Assembly (NCBI GenBank): GCA_028277985.1
Contig: JANQFG010000167.1
Span: 1 to 64,000 of the forward strand
Direction: 5' to 3'
Length of the DNA stretch: 64,000 nucleotides
Origin: a bacterium
Lineage (GTDB): Bacteria; Desulfobacterota; DSWW01
Shown here: piece after piece, positions 44,073-53,489 of the stretch
Layout of the letters: every line of letters begins with the position of its first letter
Position numbering within the stretch: position 1 is the stretch's first letter
Made by a program: the position numbers and the translations under genes
The notes under the pieces: generated by a model
The model's input: the letters and a program-made list of their open reading frames with translations, nothing else
The model's database searches: none
What the model was told of the DNA's origin: nothing

Positions 44073-45773
44073 CTATCTCAGGGCCTTTTTGTCCACCTTC
44101 CCCACGCTGGTCAGAGGGATCGTGTCCACAAACTGAACGATCTTCGGCACCTTGTAGGGAGCCATGTTTTCCTTGCAGAAGGCCATAATATCCTTTTCGA
44201 GCTCTTGCTCGTCCTTTCCCTTGTATCCGGAGGCAAGCTGGATCACAGCCTTGACCCGATGGCTGTCGGGCCGCTCCGGATGGGAGACGCCAACATAGGC
44301 ACAATATTCCACGGCCGGGTGCTCGTACAGGGTCTCCTCCGCCTCCCGGGAGAAGACCTTGTACCCACCCACGATGAGCATGTCTTTGGCGCGGTCGACT
44401 ACGTAGAGGTAGCCGTCTTCATCCATCTTGCCGATATCACCGGTATAGAACCATCGCCTGTCCTGGTACTCTCTCACGGCGTGTGCCGTCTCGTCCGGTT
44501 GATTGAGGTAGCCCTTCATGATTTGAGGGCCGTGGGCAATGATTTCCCCTTCCTCACCGAAAGGAACTTCCCGGGTGCCGTCCTCCAGATCCATGATCTT
44601 GAGCCATGTACTCTGGACCGGTACACCCACGGAGCCGATCTTCTTCTGTCCCTTGTGCGGGTTCATGGTCAGGATCGGACTCGCCTCGGTCATCCCGTAG
44701 AGCTCCAGAACCTTGCCCTGCCCCACGACGGCTTCGAAGTTCTGAATCGCTTCGACCGAGAAGGGTGCAGCACCCGAGACGCAGGCCTTGACCGAAGAGA
44801 AGTCCAGCGACTTGAATTCCGGCGTCTCGAGCATCATCTGGTAGAGCGAAGGAACATTGGTCAGAAGCGTCGGCCGATGGGTGGCGATCTCCTTGCAGAT
44901 GTGCTTCGTATTCCTCGGATCCGGTATCAGCAACTGGGTGAACCCCATGGCCATGGAGGCCATGCAGACACCCAGCCCCGCGAGGTGGAAGAAGGGAAAA
45001 CCGGAGCAGTACGTTTCCTTACCGCGCTCCACATCACCCTCGAGCCAGCCCATGTACTGGTGCACATTGGCCACTAGATTCCGGTGGGTGAGCTCGGTTC
45101 CCTTGGGCAGCCCTGTTGTCCCTCCCGTATACTGAATGAGGCACGTATCCTCGGGCCTGACCGCAACCTGGGCCGGCTTCGCCGGGTAGGCACGCAGGAT
45201 TTCCGGAAAGGCGACAACCGTCTTTCCCGGAACAGGAACGATCTTCCCGCTTGGGATCTTCTTCAGGAGCTTCCCGAGGACGCGTTTGAGGCCCGGGAAG
45301 AATTCCGCCACATTGGCCACCACCACATGCGTGAGTTTCGGGACCTTCTCCTGCAACTTGAGAAACCGCTGTTCGAACAGCGAGTCGAGGGTGACGAGAA
45401 CCCGTGCGCCGGAGTCATTCAGCTGGTGGGTCACTTCCTTGGCCGACAGGAGCGGAGATACCCCGGTGGCCGCGCACCCTGCCCGCAGGGCGCCCGCGTG
45501 AGCGATCATGTACTGTGGGATGTTGGGCAGGCTGATCCCGACGACGTCCCCTGGCCCACAGCCGATCTCGGCAAGGAAATTGGCGAAGCGCAGCGAATGG
45601 GCATTCAGGTCCCCAAAGGTCTGCGTGACCCCGAGGAAATGGAATGCCGGACGGTCTGCAAAATCATCGAAGCTCGCCTCCATGAGGTCAACGGAGGTAA
45701 CGTCCGGAACCGAGATTTCCGGAGTCAGCCGCTCTTCGTAGTGCCCGAGCCAGGGCCTGTCATCGTAGTTCAT
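44073..45773 (-). CDS. FadD-type long-chain acyl-CoA ligase
   Basis: A 566-residue class I adenylate-forming enzyme. P-loop IQYTGGTTGLPKGTELTH; LYGMTEASP substrate/adenine region; FYTGDIGKMDEDGYLYVVDRAKDMLIVGGYKVFSREAEE hinge with the A8 loop; and the C-terminal catalytic lysine in LTSVGKVDKKALR. It activates a medium- or long-chain acid. The long frame extends to 46124, but the ATG at 45773 with GGGGGAATGCC upstream is the natural start; the extension overlaps the divergent DUF3108 gene. It heads the minus-strand ligase set. Chain length cannot be told. Confidence 0.87.
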   Translation of the reverse strand: MNYDDRPWLGHYEERLTPEISVPDVTSVDLMEASFDDFADRPAFHFLGVTQTFGDLNAHSLRFANFLAEIGCGPGDVVGISLPNIPQYMIAHAGALRAGCAATGVSPLLSAKEVTHQLNDSGARVLVTLDSLFEQRFLKLQEKVPKLTHVVVANVAEFFPGLKRVLGKLLKKIPSGKIVPVPGKTVVAFPEILRAYPAKPAQVAVRPEDTCLIQYTGGTTGLPKGTELTHRNLVANVHQYMGWLEGDVERGKETYCSGFPFFHLAGLGVCMASMAMGFTQLLIPDPRNTKHICKEIATHRPTLLTNVPSLYQMMLETPEFKSLDFSSVKACVSGAAPFSVEAIQNFEAVVGQGKVLELYGMTEASPILTMNPHKGQKKIGSVGVPVQSTWLKIMDLEDGTREVPFGEEGEIIAHGPQIMKGYLNQPDETAHAVREYQDRRWFYTGDIGKMDEDGYLYVVDRAKDMLIVGGYKVFSREAEETLYEHPAVEYCAYVGVSHPERPDSHRVKAVIQLASGYKGKDEQELEKDIMAFCKENMAPYKVPKIVQFVDTIPLTSVGKVDKKALR

Positions 45774-45881
45774 GGCATTCCCCCCTCTTTTCTTGATCGA
45801 GATTGTTCTGTACTTTAGAAATCGGGACTGGAAGATGTCAACAACTTTTCTCTCGAAGCCTCTCCGGCCGGCAAGGAATCT

Positions 45882-46700
45882 ATGTGGAAAGAAAGGCAGG
45901 GCCCCATGACCCCTACGAATCGCCGGTTTCTGGCTGTCTTCCTGCAAATAATCGTCCTTGGCCTCCAGATCGGCACCGTCTCGGCGGCGGCCGAGGAGAC
46001 GGTTTCCCCCTTTGAGCCGGGAGAGAGGCTGACCTACAAGCTTCGCTGGAAATTCTTCAATGCAGGAACGGCCGTTTTCCAGGTGCAACCGACGGCGGAA
46101 CTGAACGGAAATCCCGCTCGCCACTTCGTCTTGACGATCCGCTCCAGTTCCTTCCTGGATGTCTTCTACAAGATCCGGGATCGCGTCGAATCCTACACCG
46201 ATCTCGCCGTCACCCGCTCATTGCTCTACAAGAACGAACAGCGGGAGGGGAGCTACAGCCGGGACGTGATCGTCACCTTTGACTGGGAGGCTGAGACAGC
46301 CCAGTTCGAGAACCGGGGGGAAATACTGGACCCGATCCCGGTCCATCCGGGCACCCTTGACCCCCTGTCCATCATCTATCATCTCCGTATGCATCCCCTC
46401 GCTTTGGGTAATGAACTGACGGCCCCGGCGACCGACGGCAAACGGCTTGTCATCGGCAAGGTCAAGATTGTGAAGAAGAAGAGGCTGAAAGTCCCTGCGG
46501 GTAAATTCGAAGCCTTTCTCATCGAGCCGGTCCTCGAATCCCTGGGCGGCGTGGTCAAGCGGAGCAAGGCAGGCGGCGTAGAGATCTGGGTGAGCGCAGA
46601 CCATGGTCGGATTCCACTCAAATTGAGCGGAAAGTCGAGCCTCGGGCGTTTCTCCGCCGTCCTGTCTTCTGTAGAGTCCGCTTCCCACCCCCACGATTGA
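45882..46700 (+). CDS. exported DUF3108 protein
   Basis: A 272-residue protein with a signal peptide ending TVSAA. The body follows the DUF3108 pattern: FEPGERLTYKLRWKFFNAGTAVFQVQ at the start of the mature protein, then IRDRVESYTD, DPLSIIYHLR and the closing IWVSADHGRIPLKLSGKSSLG. This family has a LolA/LolB-like half-barrel and is periplasmic; the role is unknown, perhaps binding a lipid moiety. The ATG at 45882 has AAGGA nearby. The ATG at 45906 is an equally good alternative that shortens the signal region. It is divergent from the FadD-type ligase. Confidence 0.8.
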   Translation: MWKERQGPMTPTNRRFLAVFLQIIVLGLQIGTVSAAAEETVSPFEPGERLTYKLRWKFFNAGTAVFQVQPTAELNGNPARHFVLTIRSSSFLDVFYKIRDRVESYTDLAVTRSLLYKNEQREGSYSRDVIVTFDWEAETAQFENRGEILDPIPVHPGTLDPLSIIYHLRMHPLALGNELTAPATDGKRLVIGKVKIVKKKRLKVPAGKFEAFLIEPVLESLGGVVKRSKAGGVEIWVSADHGRIPLKLSGKSSLGRFSAVLSSVESASHPHD

Positions 46701-47033
46701 GTCTGGTGGGCCCTCCTTTCAGTCCTTCGGGACCACCCCCTGTGCCGAAAATGGGCCCGCCTCCGGGCATTTGATGGAAAATATTGACAATTGACCCCTT
46801 TTCTTGTTAGTTCTCGCTCGATGCTTTGCCATCCGGCAGGCTCATCGGGGGGCCGGGCTGGCCGGGAGACATACCTCATTGACCCAGCAGCAGTTTTTGA
46901 CAGCAGCGAAAGCCCGATCTGTGAAAGGGGGTGGTAACTCCGGTGATCGATTGATCCTAATGACTAAGAAATTGGACTCTCTTCATTGAGCCGGCATTCC
47001 TATGCTGCTGAACTCCACTCAAGGAGAAAAGAG

Positions 47034-47642
47034 ATGAAAGGTCTTATCAAGATCTCGGTATTCCTCGGGATACTGGTAATGTTTGCTACACCTGCCGTCG
47101 CACTCCAAGATACGCCCTTCTCCTTTGGGGCCAAAGTAGGAGCGAACCTCTCGAGAACGTGGGGTGACGATCAGGAGGTGATGTTAGGATTTGATGGGAA
47201 GATGAAGGCGGGCGTCATTGGGGGCGCCTTTGGAGCTTATGCGATCTGTGACTGGATGACGGTTCAGGCAGAGGTGCTCTATTCGCAGAAAGGCGCGAAA
47301 TTCGGCGACGAGAGCCTGAAGCTCGACTACATCGAAATCCCGATTCTGGCAATGTGGACCGCGCCTGCGCAAGGCAGGTTCACACCGAACCTGGCCATCG
47401 GTCCTTCCCTTGGATTCAACGTCAGGGCCAATCTGGCTGGAATTGACGTGAAGGACGGTATCAAAACGACGGATTTCGGGATCGCCTTCGGAGCAGGAGT
47501 GAAGGTCGACGAAATCGGCCCCGGGGCGATCACCTTTGATGTGCGGTACACGCTCGGGTTAACCAATATCCTTGACGATGCTCCATCCGACCTCAGCGTG
47601 AAGAACCAGGCACTCGCCTTCCTGTTAGGTTTTGCTTTCTAG
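47034..47642 (+). CDS. PorT-like small outer-membrane beta-barrel protein
   Basis: A 202-residue protein with a signal peptide (residues 1-24, ending PAVA). About eight amphipathic strands follow (FSFGAKVGANLSRTW, MKAGVIGGAFGAYAICDWMTVQAEVLYSQKGAK, KLDYIEIPILAMW and so on), ending in LLGFAF with a terminal Phe. The pattern fits the outer-membrane protein beta-barrel (PorT/OmpW-like) domain. AAGGAGAAAAGAG precedes the ATG at 47034; the longer frame from 46986 is in the leader. It is monocistronic, ending at a clear intrinsic terminator. Confidence 0.82.
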   Translation: MKGLIKISVFLGILVMFATPAVALQDTPFSFGAKVGANLSRTWGDDQEVMLGFDGKMKAGVIGGAFGAYAICDWMTVQAEVLYSQKGAKFGDESLKLDYIEIPILAMWTAPAQGRFTPNLAIGPSLGFNVRANLAGIDVKDGIKTTDFGIAFGAGVKVDEIGPGAITFDVRYTLGLTNILDDAPSDLSVKNQALAFLLGFAF

Positions 47643-47960
47643 AGAATGAGGGGCGGAGCAAAGGGTCGGAATCAGAACGGATCCTGTGCTCCGCTCCTTT
47701 TTCTATTCTACCCGGCAGGGCGGCACCGGCCGCCATGCGCGGGCGACCCACCCCCACCAGGGCTCCAACTCCCGGAGAGGCGCAGGTCCAGGAATGGTGC
47801 GCTTCACCGGCAAAGGCTTCATGGCCTGCGTGATCCCTCCTCCCCCTCCCCTCCCGGCTGTGAACCGGTTTGTCTTACAGGCTTGTCTGGATTAACCTGG
47901 ATCGATCCGATGTCAACGATCCGCTTCGGTGAGTGAGAAGAACGAACGGGAGACCCCTGA
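47643..47960. other. gap before the dehydratase/reductase cassette
   Basis: After the intrinsic terminator there is about 255 bp in which no gene and no convincing promoter was seen. The last 20 bases carry the GGGAG ribosome-binding site of the 47961 gene. Confidence 0.45.
47650..47703 (+). terminator. intrinsic terminator after the PorT-like gene
   Basis: The arms GGGGCGGAGCA (47650-47660) and TGCTCCGCTCC (47687-47697), with one mismatch (a G-T wobble), are followed by a T-run at 47698-47702. It begins 8 bp past the stop codon. Confidence 0.75.
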
Positions 47961-49100
47961 ATGGAGAACGAACTCAAGCGCCTGCTTGCGGGAAGCGAGG
48001 AACCGAACCGGTGGAAGATCGCCGCCGATTGGAAAGGGGAAGGGAAGAAGGTCGTGGGGCTGCTCTGCTCCTACATTCCCGAGGAGATCATCCATGCTGC
48101 AGGCATGCTGCCCGTACGCATCATGAGCACGCAGCAAACCAACACCCCCAACGCGGACCTGTACCGCCCCCCTCATACCTGTCTTTACTGCACCCACGTC
48201 CTGGAGTCCCTCTTCTCGGGAGAATTCGAGTTCCTGGACGCGGTGGTCGGCACGAGCTGGGATCAGGACCTGATCCGGCTCTGGGACGTCTGGAAATACC
48301 TCGAAAAGACACCGGCCACCCATATTCTTCATCTGCCCCTATCCGACACGGGGACCAACAGGAAGCAGTATGCAAAAGAAGTGAAGAAGTTCGCAGGCTT
48401 CATCGAAAATCTCTCAGGAGAGAAGATCACCGCCGAGGGGCTGTTCCGCTCAATTTCGCTATTCGACCGGGCAAGAAACCTACTTCATCGGCTCTATGAT
48501 CTTAGAAAACGGCCGGCTCCCCCCCTTTCCGGCTCGGAAATGCTGCGCCTGACCACTGCGGCCATGCTCATGCCGATCGAGGAATTCACGACCCAGGTGG
48601 AATCCTTGCTCCCCTATCTGGAGAACAGGGAATGCACCCTCGAGACCAAACAGCCTCGAATCCTGGTGTCCAGCGACCGGCTCGACGATTCCCGCTATCT
48701 GGACCTCGTGGAAGAAAACGGCTGCCTGGTGGCCATGGACGACCTGGACACAGGCGCAAGGTGGTTCTGGGAGCGCGCAGAGGCCGCTCGAACGGATTCC
48801 GTGGAGGCGATGCTCGAGGCCCTCGCTTATCGGAGCCATGCCCAGCCCGCGAGCCCATGCATGATGAACTGGGCCGAACAAGTCGAGCAGGTGGCCTCCT
48901 GGGTGAAGGCCTTCGACATCCAGGGTGTCCTAGAGCTCCCTCTCATGTATTCGCGCTCGAGACAGATGAGGGCGCCCTATTTCAAGAAGAAGCTGACCGA
49001 ACGAGGTATCCCGATCGCCAGTTTTGAGAGGGAATACCAGCTTTCGAACGTGGGCCAGCTGAGAACCCGCATCGGCGCTTTTGTCGAGATGCTTCAGTAG
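47961..49100 (+). CDS. BcrC/HgdB-family subunit (2-hydroxyacyl-CoA dehydratase D type)
   Basis: A 379-residue protein of the 2-hydroxyacyl-CoA dehydratase/benzoyl-CoA reductase family. The start GLLCSYIPEEIIHAAGMLPVRI is the family hallmark. C74 and C77 (HTCLYC) are the expected [4Fe-4S] ligands, and a third conserved Cys lies in SPCMMNW. Its length equals BcrC-type subunits (about 380). Together with the following gene it should form the heterodimeric Fe-S core that removes water from a 2-hydroxyacyl-CoA or reduces an aromatic ring. No ATP-driven activator subunit (BcrAD/HgdC type) is found in the window. A GGGAG ribosome-binding site precedes the ATG. Confidence 0.85.
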   Translation: MENELKRLLAGSEEPNRWKIAADWKGEGKKVVGLLCSYIPEEIIHAAGMLPVRIMSTQQTNTPNADLYRPPHTCLYCTHVLESLFSGEFEFLDAVVGTSWDQDLIRLWDVWKYLEKTPATHILHLPLSDTGTNRKQYAKEVKKFAGFIENLSGEKITAEGLFRSISLFDRARNLLHRLYDLRKRPAPPLSGSEMLRLTTAAMLMPIEEFTTQVESLLPYLENRECTLETKQPRILVSSDRLDDSRYLDLVEENGCLVAMDDLDTGARWFWERAEAARTDSVEAMLEALAYRSHAQPASPCMMNWAEQVEQVASWVKAFDIQGVLELPLMYSRSRQMRAPYFKKKLTERGIPIASFEREYQLSNVGQLRTRIGAFVEMLQ

Positions 49101-49111
49101 GGGGGAACGAA

Positions 49112-50392
49112 GTGACCTGGCTCGAAAAAGAGATCGAACGAAACAAAAGGCGTCTCGAGCGCATAGAAACGAATCCGGACTGGACCATGCTGCAGGCAAA
49201 CCGGCTTCTCTACGAGATGGAGCTCGACTTGAGACAGCGGCAGCTCGAGGCATGGCGGACCGGAAATCAACCCATGGCGAATATCGAATACGCCACCCTG
49301 ATCATGAACGCCATGGGCTTTCTCGGCCTGGATCTGATGGGTGCGGCGGACCGGACCCGGCTGGCGGATCAATACTTCGATATTCTCAGGGCCGAGGGAT
49401 ATCCGGACACGGCGTGCGACCGGACCATCGTCTGTCTGGCCATGTGCATCAACAAGGACTTCCCGCCCCCGGATATCGTCCTGGCCCACAACACCGCCTG
49501 TCACATGGAGCTGACTTCCTTCAAGGCGATCGGGGAGCACTTCGACAAACCGGTCTTCACCCTGGACGGGGGCCTGGAAGCAAACGAGGACTCGCTGCGC
49601 TTCGTGGCGGATCAGCTGGGAGAGTTCATCGAATTCGCCGAAGCGAAGATCCCCGGCGTCCGCTACGATGAAGAGCGGATGATCGAGCTGATCAACGTGG
49701 AGAGGAAGGCGATGGCCTGCCTCAGCGAAATCAACGCGCTTCGAGCCCACGAACCCTGTCTTCTGTCGGCCCTGGACGCCTTCCGGTTGCCCCGTTTCAC
49801 GAGCTACTATCCGGACCCCCACAGGGCCTTGCGCTACTTTGAAGAGTGGCGCGATGAAATGAAGGACCGGGCGGAAAAGGGAATCGGGGTGCTGGAAGAA
49901 GAGAAGTTGCGCTTGCTCTGGGTCGTTACGGGTCCCTTCTATTTCAACCCCTTCTATCTGCTGGCCCGCCGTGGGGTGGCCATTCCGGCCCTGCAGTTCG
50001 GGTGGATGACTCGAGCCTTCGGCATCAACTACCCCTCCTTTGGAGACACGACCGAGTACGGCCGACCGCTGACGCCTATCGAGGAGCAGGCGCGACAGCT
50101 CAACTCCAACTCCTGGGCGGTCCTGGGGGAGACCTGGGTGAACGACACGCTTGAAGCTGCCGAGTTCATGAAGGTGGACGGAATGATCTACTACGTCCAG
50201 ATCGGCTGCACGGCAACCGCCGGCTTAGGGCGGGTGGTCGCGGAAGCAGGCGAAAAGCGGCTGGGCATCCCGACGCTTCTCATGGAAGGTCGGCAGCTCG
50301 ACTCCAAATTCAAGAGCCAGGAGGAATGCGAGCAGGAACTGGAAGCCTTTGTGGATCTCTGCCTCAGCCGCAAGGGAACGGGGGGAACGTGA
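49112..50392 (+). CDS. BcrB/HgdA-family subunit (2-hydroxyacyl-CoA dehydratase D type)
   Basis: A 426-residue partner subunit, of the length of BcrB (about 430). Family features are the N-terminal helical part and then the Cys region (C102, C108, C112 and C130 in AHNTACHMEL), followed by GCTATAG near the C-terminus. It starts at GTG 49112 after GGGGGGAACGAA, 11 bp after the previous stop. Its stop overlaps the GTG start of the next gene by 4 bp. It pairs with the 47961-49100 product to build the second [4Fe-4S] cluster of the catalytic core. Whether the enzyme is a dehydratase or a ring reductase cannot be told from sequence alone. Confidence 0.83.
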   Translation: MTWLEKEIERNKRRLERIETNPDWTMLQANRLLYEMELDLRQRQLEAWRTGNQPMANIEYATLIMNAMGFLGLDLMGAADRTRLADQYFDILRAEGYPDTACDRTIVCLAMCINKDFPPPDIVLAHNTACHMELTSFKAIGEHFDKPVFTLDGGLEANEDSLRFVADQLGEFIEFAEAKIPGVRYDEERMIELINVERKAMACLSEINALRAHEPCLLSALDAFRLPRFTSYYPDPHRALRYFEEWRDEMKDRAEKGIGVLEEEKLRLLWVVTGPFYFNPFYLLARRGVAIPALQFGWMTRAFGINYPSFGDTTEYGRPLTPIEEQARQLNSNSWAVLGETWVNDTLEAAEFMKVDGMIYYVQIGCTATAGLGRVVAEAGEKRLGIPTLLMEGRQLDSKFKSQEECEQELEAFVDLCLSRKGTGGT

Positions 50393-52269
50393 ACTACGCC
50401 AACCTGAGAGAGATGCTCGAAGACCGCGTCGCCGAGACACCCGACCAGGTCTTCATGGCCTTTTACGAAGAATCCATAACCTACGCAGAGTTGAACGACC
50501 GGGTGAACCGGTTCGCGAACGTCCTGCTGAGCCTCGGGATAGAGAAGGGCGAAGTGGTAAACATTCACCTCTTCAATTGCCCGGATCATTTTGTGGCCTG
50601 CATGGCCGCTTTCAAGATAGGAGCGGTAGCCTGCCCGGTCAATTTCCAGTTCAAGCCGGAGGAACTGCTCTACCAGGTCAACGATTCCGAAGGTGTGGTC
50701 ATTCTGACGGAGAGCGCGTTGGCGAATGTCTCGGCCGAGGTGAGAGGCAAGCTGTCTTCGATCCGTCACATTGTCGAAATCGGGGAGGCGCCGAATCCGG
50801 GCAATCTGAGTTTTGCAGAACTCGTTACGGGCAAACCCACCGATTTGCCTCCTTCAGATGTGGCCGCGGATGACAACGCCATCATCCTCTACACCTCCGG
50901 CACAACCGGCCCGGCCAAGGGTGCGCTGCTCACTCACGGCAACTTCCTCTATATGACCGAGGCGGTTTCGGAACTTCTCGATTCCTTTGACGAGGGGCAT
51001 GATCGGCCTCGCAGCACGAAGCTGGTCTTTCTTCCCATGTTTCACGTCAATCCCCTCATGCACAACTTCATGGCCATCTGGCGGGGAGACAAGAACGTTC
51101 TGCTGCGACGGTTCAGTGTAAGGGAATTCGGGCCGGTGGTGGAGAAAGAGCGTCCGGACTATTTCTTTGGCGTGCCGAAGGTCTTCAAGATCCTTCTCGA
51201 GGCAGCGGACACGGTCAAACTGCATGACTTGAGCTCCATCCGGACCGCCACCTGCGGGGCCGCGCCGATTCCGCCGGAAACAATCGCCGCCTTTCGCAAG
51301 GAATACGGCATCGACATCACCGAGGGGTACGGTCTCACCGAGGCCACCTTTGCCAGCACCATGAACCCACCGCGAGGCGAAAAGAAGGTGGGCTCCATCG
51401 GCGTTGCGCTGCAAGGACAGGAGGTCTGCATCATGAGCCCCGAGGGCGACCTGCTCGGCCCCGGAGAGACGGGCGAGATCGTCATTCGTGGGCCCAGCCT
51501 CATGAAAGAATACTACCGAAAGGAGCCGGAGACAGCGAAGAGCCTCCGCGACGGCTGGCTGCACACGGGTGATGTGGGACGCATGGATGAAGACGGGTAT
51601 TTCTTCATCGTGGACCGCATCAAGGACATGATCATCAAGGGCGGTGAGAACATCTCGCCCAAGGAGATCGAAGACGCGATCATGGAAATGCCGGATGTCC
51701 ATGATGCGGCCGTCATCGGCATACCGGACCCGATGGCAGGCGAGGAGGTGAAGGCTTTTGTCGTCCCCTGTCTCGGCACGCGGCCCTCGGAGCAGGAAAT
51801 CCAGGCGCACTGCCGGGGACGTCTCGCCCCTTACAAGGTCCCGAAGCAGATCGAGTTCATTCTGGGAATCCCGACGAGCGCCGTTGGAAAGGCGCTCAAG
51901 CGAAAGCTCCGGGATGGAGAAGGCATCATCGGTATGAACGAGGAGGTCCAGGCGATTCCGCTCGAAATGGTCTGGGCCGGTATCGCTTCGCGCTTCAAGC
52001 CGGAAAAGGCCCGAAACTGGCGGGCCAAGATCGCTTACGAGATCTACGGGGTCACATCCGGCGCCGTCACCTTCATCATCGACGAGGGCCGAATCGAGAC
52101 GCAGGAGGGGAAAGACCCCGAAGCGACGGCCGTGGTCAAGATGACCGACGTCGCCCTGACCCGGATCATCGAGGGCAAGCTCGACATGCTGACAGGCATC
52201 AACTCCGGTCTTGTCCAGGTGGAGGGCAACGAGTCGGACATGTCCATGTTCGGTGAGGCACTGACCTGA
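50389..52269 (+). CDS. acyl-CoA ligase fused to an SCP2 domain
   Basis: A 626-residue two-part protein. Residues about 1-505 form an adenylate-forming ligase with LYTSGTTGPAKGALLTH, EGYGLTEATFAST, HTGDVGRMDEDGYFFIVDRIKDMIIKGGENISPKEIE and the catalytic lysine in PTSAVGKALKRKLR. Residues about 520-626 form an SCP2 sterol-carrier domain (WAGIASRFKPEKARNWRAKIAYEIYG..., ending LVQVEGNESDMSMFGEALT). SCP2 domains bind lipids and acyl-CoAs. The ligase is therefore likely to act on a hydrophobic acid. It begins at GTG 50389 overlapping the dehydratase gene, so it belongs to the same operon. Confidence 0.85.
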   Translation: MNYANLREMLEDRVAETPDQVFMAFYEESITYAELNDRVNRFANVLLSLGIEKGEVVNIHLFNCPDHFVACMAAFKIGAVACPVNFQFKPEELLYQVNDSEGVVILTESALANVSAEVRGKLSSIRHIVEIGEAPNPGNLSFAELVTGKPTDLPPSDVAADDNAIILYTSGTTGPAKGALLTHGNFLYMTEAVSELLDSFDEGHDRPRSTKLVFLPMFHVNPLMHNFMAIWRGDKNVLLRRFSVREFGPVVEKERPDYFFGVPKVFKILLEAADTVKLHDLSSIRTATCGAAPIPPETIAAFRKEYGIDITEGYGLTEATFASTMNPPRGEKKVGSIGVALQGQEVCIMSPEGDLLGPGETGEIVIRGPSLMKEYYRKEPETAKSLRDGWLHTGDVGRMDEDGYFFIVDRIKDMIIKGGENISPKEIEDAIMEMPDVHDAAVIGIPDPMAGEEVKAFVVPCLGTRPSEQEIQAHCRGRLAPYKVPKQIEFILGIPTSAVGKALKRKLRDGEGIIGMNEEVQAIPLEMVWAGIASRFKPEKARNWRAKIAYEIYGVTSGAVTFIIDEGRIETQEGKDPEATAVVKMTDVALTRIIEGKLDMLTGINSGLVQVEGNESDMSMFGEALT

Positions 52270-52300
52270 GATCTCGAGAATCCCCCATGGAAGGAATCGT

Positions 52301-53440
52301 ATGAGTATTCTCTTCGAACCGGTAAGAATAAACCGCCTGGACATTCCGAACCGCTTCGTACGGTCCGCCACCAATGATGGGGGCGCAGACCCGGACGGAT
52401 ACGTCACGGACAGACAGGTCGCGCTCTACGATGAACTGGCCCGGGGAGGAACCGGTCTCATCGTGACCGGAGCGATCAATGTTCATCCCCACGGACAGAT
52501 CCTGGCGTTTCAGAAACGAATCGACACGGACGGACACATCAAGGGGCTCGCAAGGCTGACCGAAGCGGTCCACCGCCACGGAAAGTGCATTGCCGTCCAA
52601 CTATTTCACGGTGGAGCGGAAGCAGGTGCCTATTCGGCCGGGAAAGGATGGAGCGCGGGAGCCCCGTCGCACCTGGGAGAGGATTCCCAGTTCCCGTTTT
52701 TCAAAGGCGAGTACAGGGCTCTGGACGAGACGGAGATCGCGAGCCTCATCACCGATTTCGGGCAGGGTGCCAGGCGAGCGAGAGAGGCCGGCTTCGATGC
52801 GGTCCAACTCCACGGCGCCCACGGCTATCTCTTCAGCCAGTTTCTGTCCCCCTACATCAACCGACGAGAGGATTCATGGGGCGGCTCCCTGGAGAACCGG
52901 CTGCGGTTCACGGTCGAGGTCTACCGAGAGATCAGGAGACAGGTCGGTGAAGACTACCCGGTGCTCATCAAACTGGGTGTTCAGGACTCGTTTCCGGACG
53001 GCCTTCTCTTTGAAGAAGGCAGGAAGGCGGCGAGGCTCACGGCAGAACTGGGATTCGACTGTCTGGAGATCAGCTCCGGGGCCCGCGGAAGCGGTTGGAA
53101 GGAGACCGAGTTTCGGACGGGGATCCGCAAGGTGGAGGAAGAGGCTTATTACCGGTTGTGGTGTCGGGAGATCAAGCCCGACGTGGGTGTTCCCCTGATG
53201 CTTGCCGGCGGTCTGCGCTCCTTTGAACTCATGGAAGAGATCGTTCGACAGGGTGATGCCGAACTGGTCTCGCTTTCGCGTCCCCTGATCCGGGAACCGA
53301 ACCTCGTCCAGTCCTGGAAAGAGGGGGATCTCAGGCGCTCGGCGTGCATCTCCTGCAACAAATGCATCGAGCAACTCGTCCTCGGCAAGATGGCCCTCTG
53401 CACCCAGTTAGAGAAGTCCGGCAAGAAACCCGCTTCCTGA
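52301..53440 (+). CDS. Old Yellow Enzyme family NADH:flavin oxidoreductase
   Basis: A 379-residue FMN TIM barrel: IPNRFVRSATNDGGADPDGYVTDRQ at the start, QLFHGGAEAG, DFGQGARRAREAGFDAVQLHGAHGYLFSQFLSP in the middle. The C-terminal SACISCNKCIEQLVLGKMALC can bind a [4Fe-4S] cluster. The second, NAD/FAD-binding half present in 2,4-dienoyl-CoA reductase (FadH) and BaiH-type enzymes is missing, so this is the short type with a cluster. Such enzymes reduce activated double bonds. The 31-bp gap after the ligase-SCP2 gene suggests cotranscription, fitting enoyl- or dienoyl-CoA reduction after ring reduction or dehydration. Confidence 0.85.
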   Translation: MSILFEPVRINRLDIPNRFVRSATNDGGADPDGYVTDRQVALYDELARGGTGLIVTGAINVHPHGQILAFQKRIDTDGHIKGLARLTEAVHRHGKCIAVQLFHGGAEAGAYSAGKGWSAGAPSHLGEDSQFPFFKGEYRALDETEIASLITDFGQGARRAREAGFDAVQLHGAHGYLFSQFLSPYINRREDSWGGSLENRLRFTVEVYREIRRQVGEDYPVLIKLGVQDSFPDGLLFEEGRKAARLTAELGFDCLEISSGARGSGWKETEFRTGIRKVEEEAYYRLWCREIKPDVGVPLMLAGGLRSFELMEEIVRQGDAELVSLSRPLIREPNLVQSWKEGDLRRSACISCNKCIEQLVLGKMALCTQLEKSGKKPAS

Positions 53441-53460
53441 CTTCCAAACTTCATTTCTTC

Positions 53461-53489
53461 TTGACAAACAATATGTTATTTTATTAAAT
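53461..53489 (+). promoter_or_regulatory. sigma-70-type promoter for the giant secreted protein
   Basis: TTGACA (53461-53466), 17 bp of AT-rich spacer, TTAAAT (53484-53489). The leader to the ATG at 53634 is about 140 bases. Confidence 0.6.
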
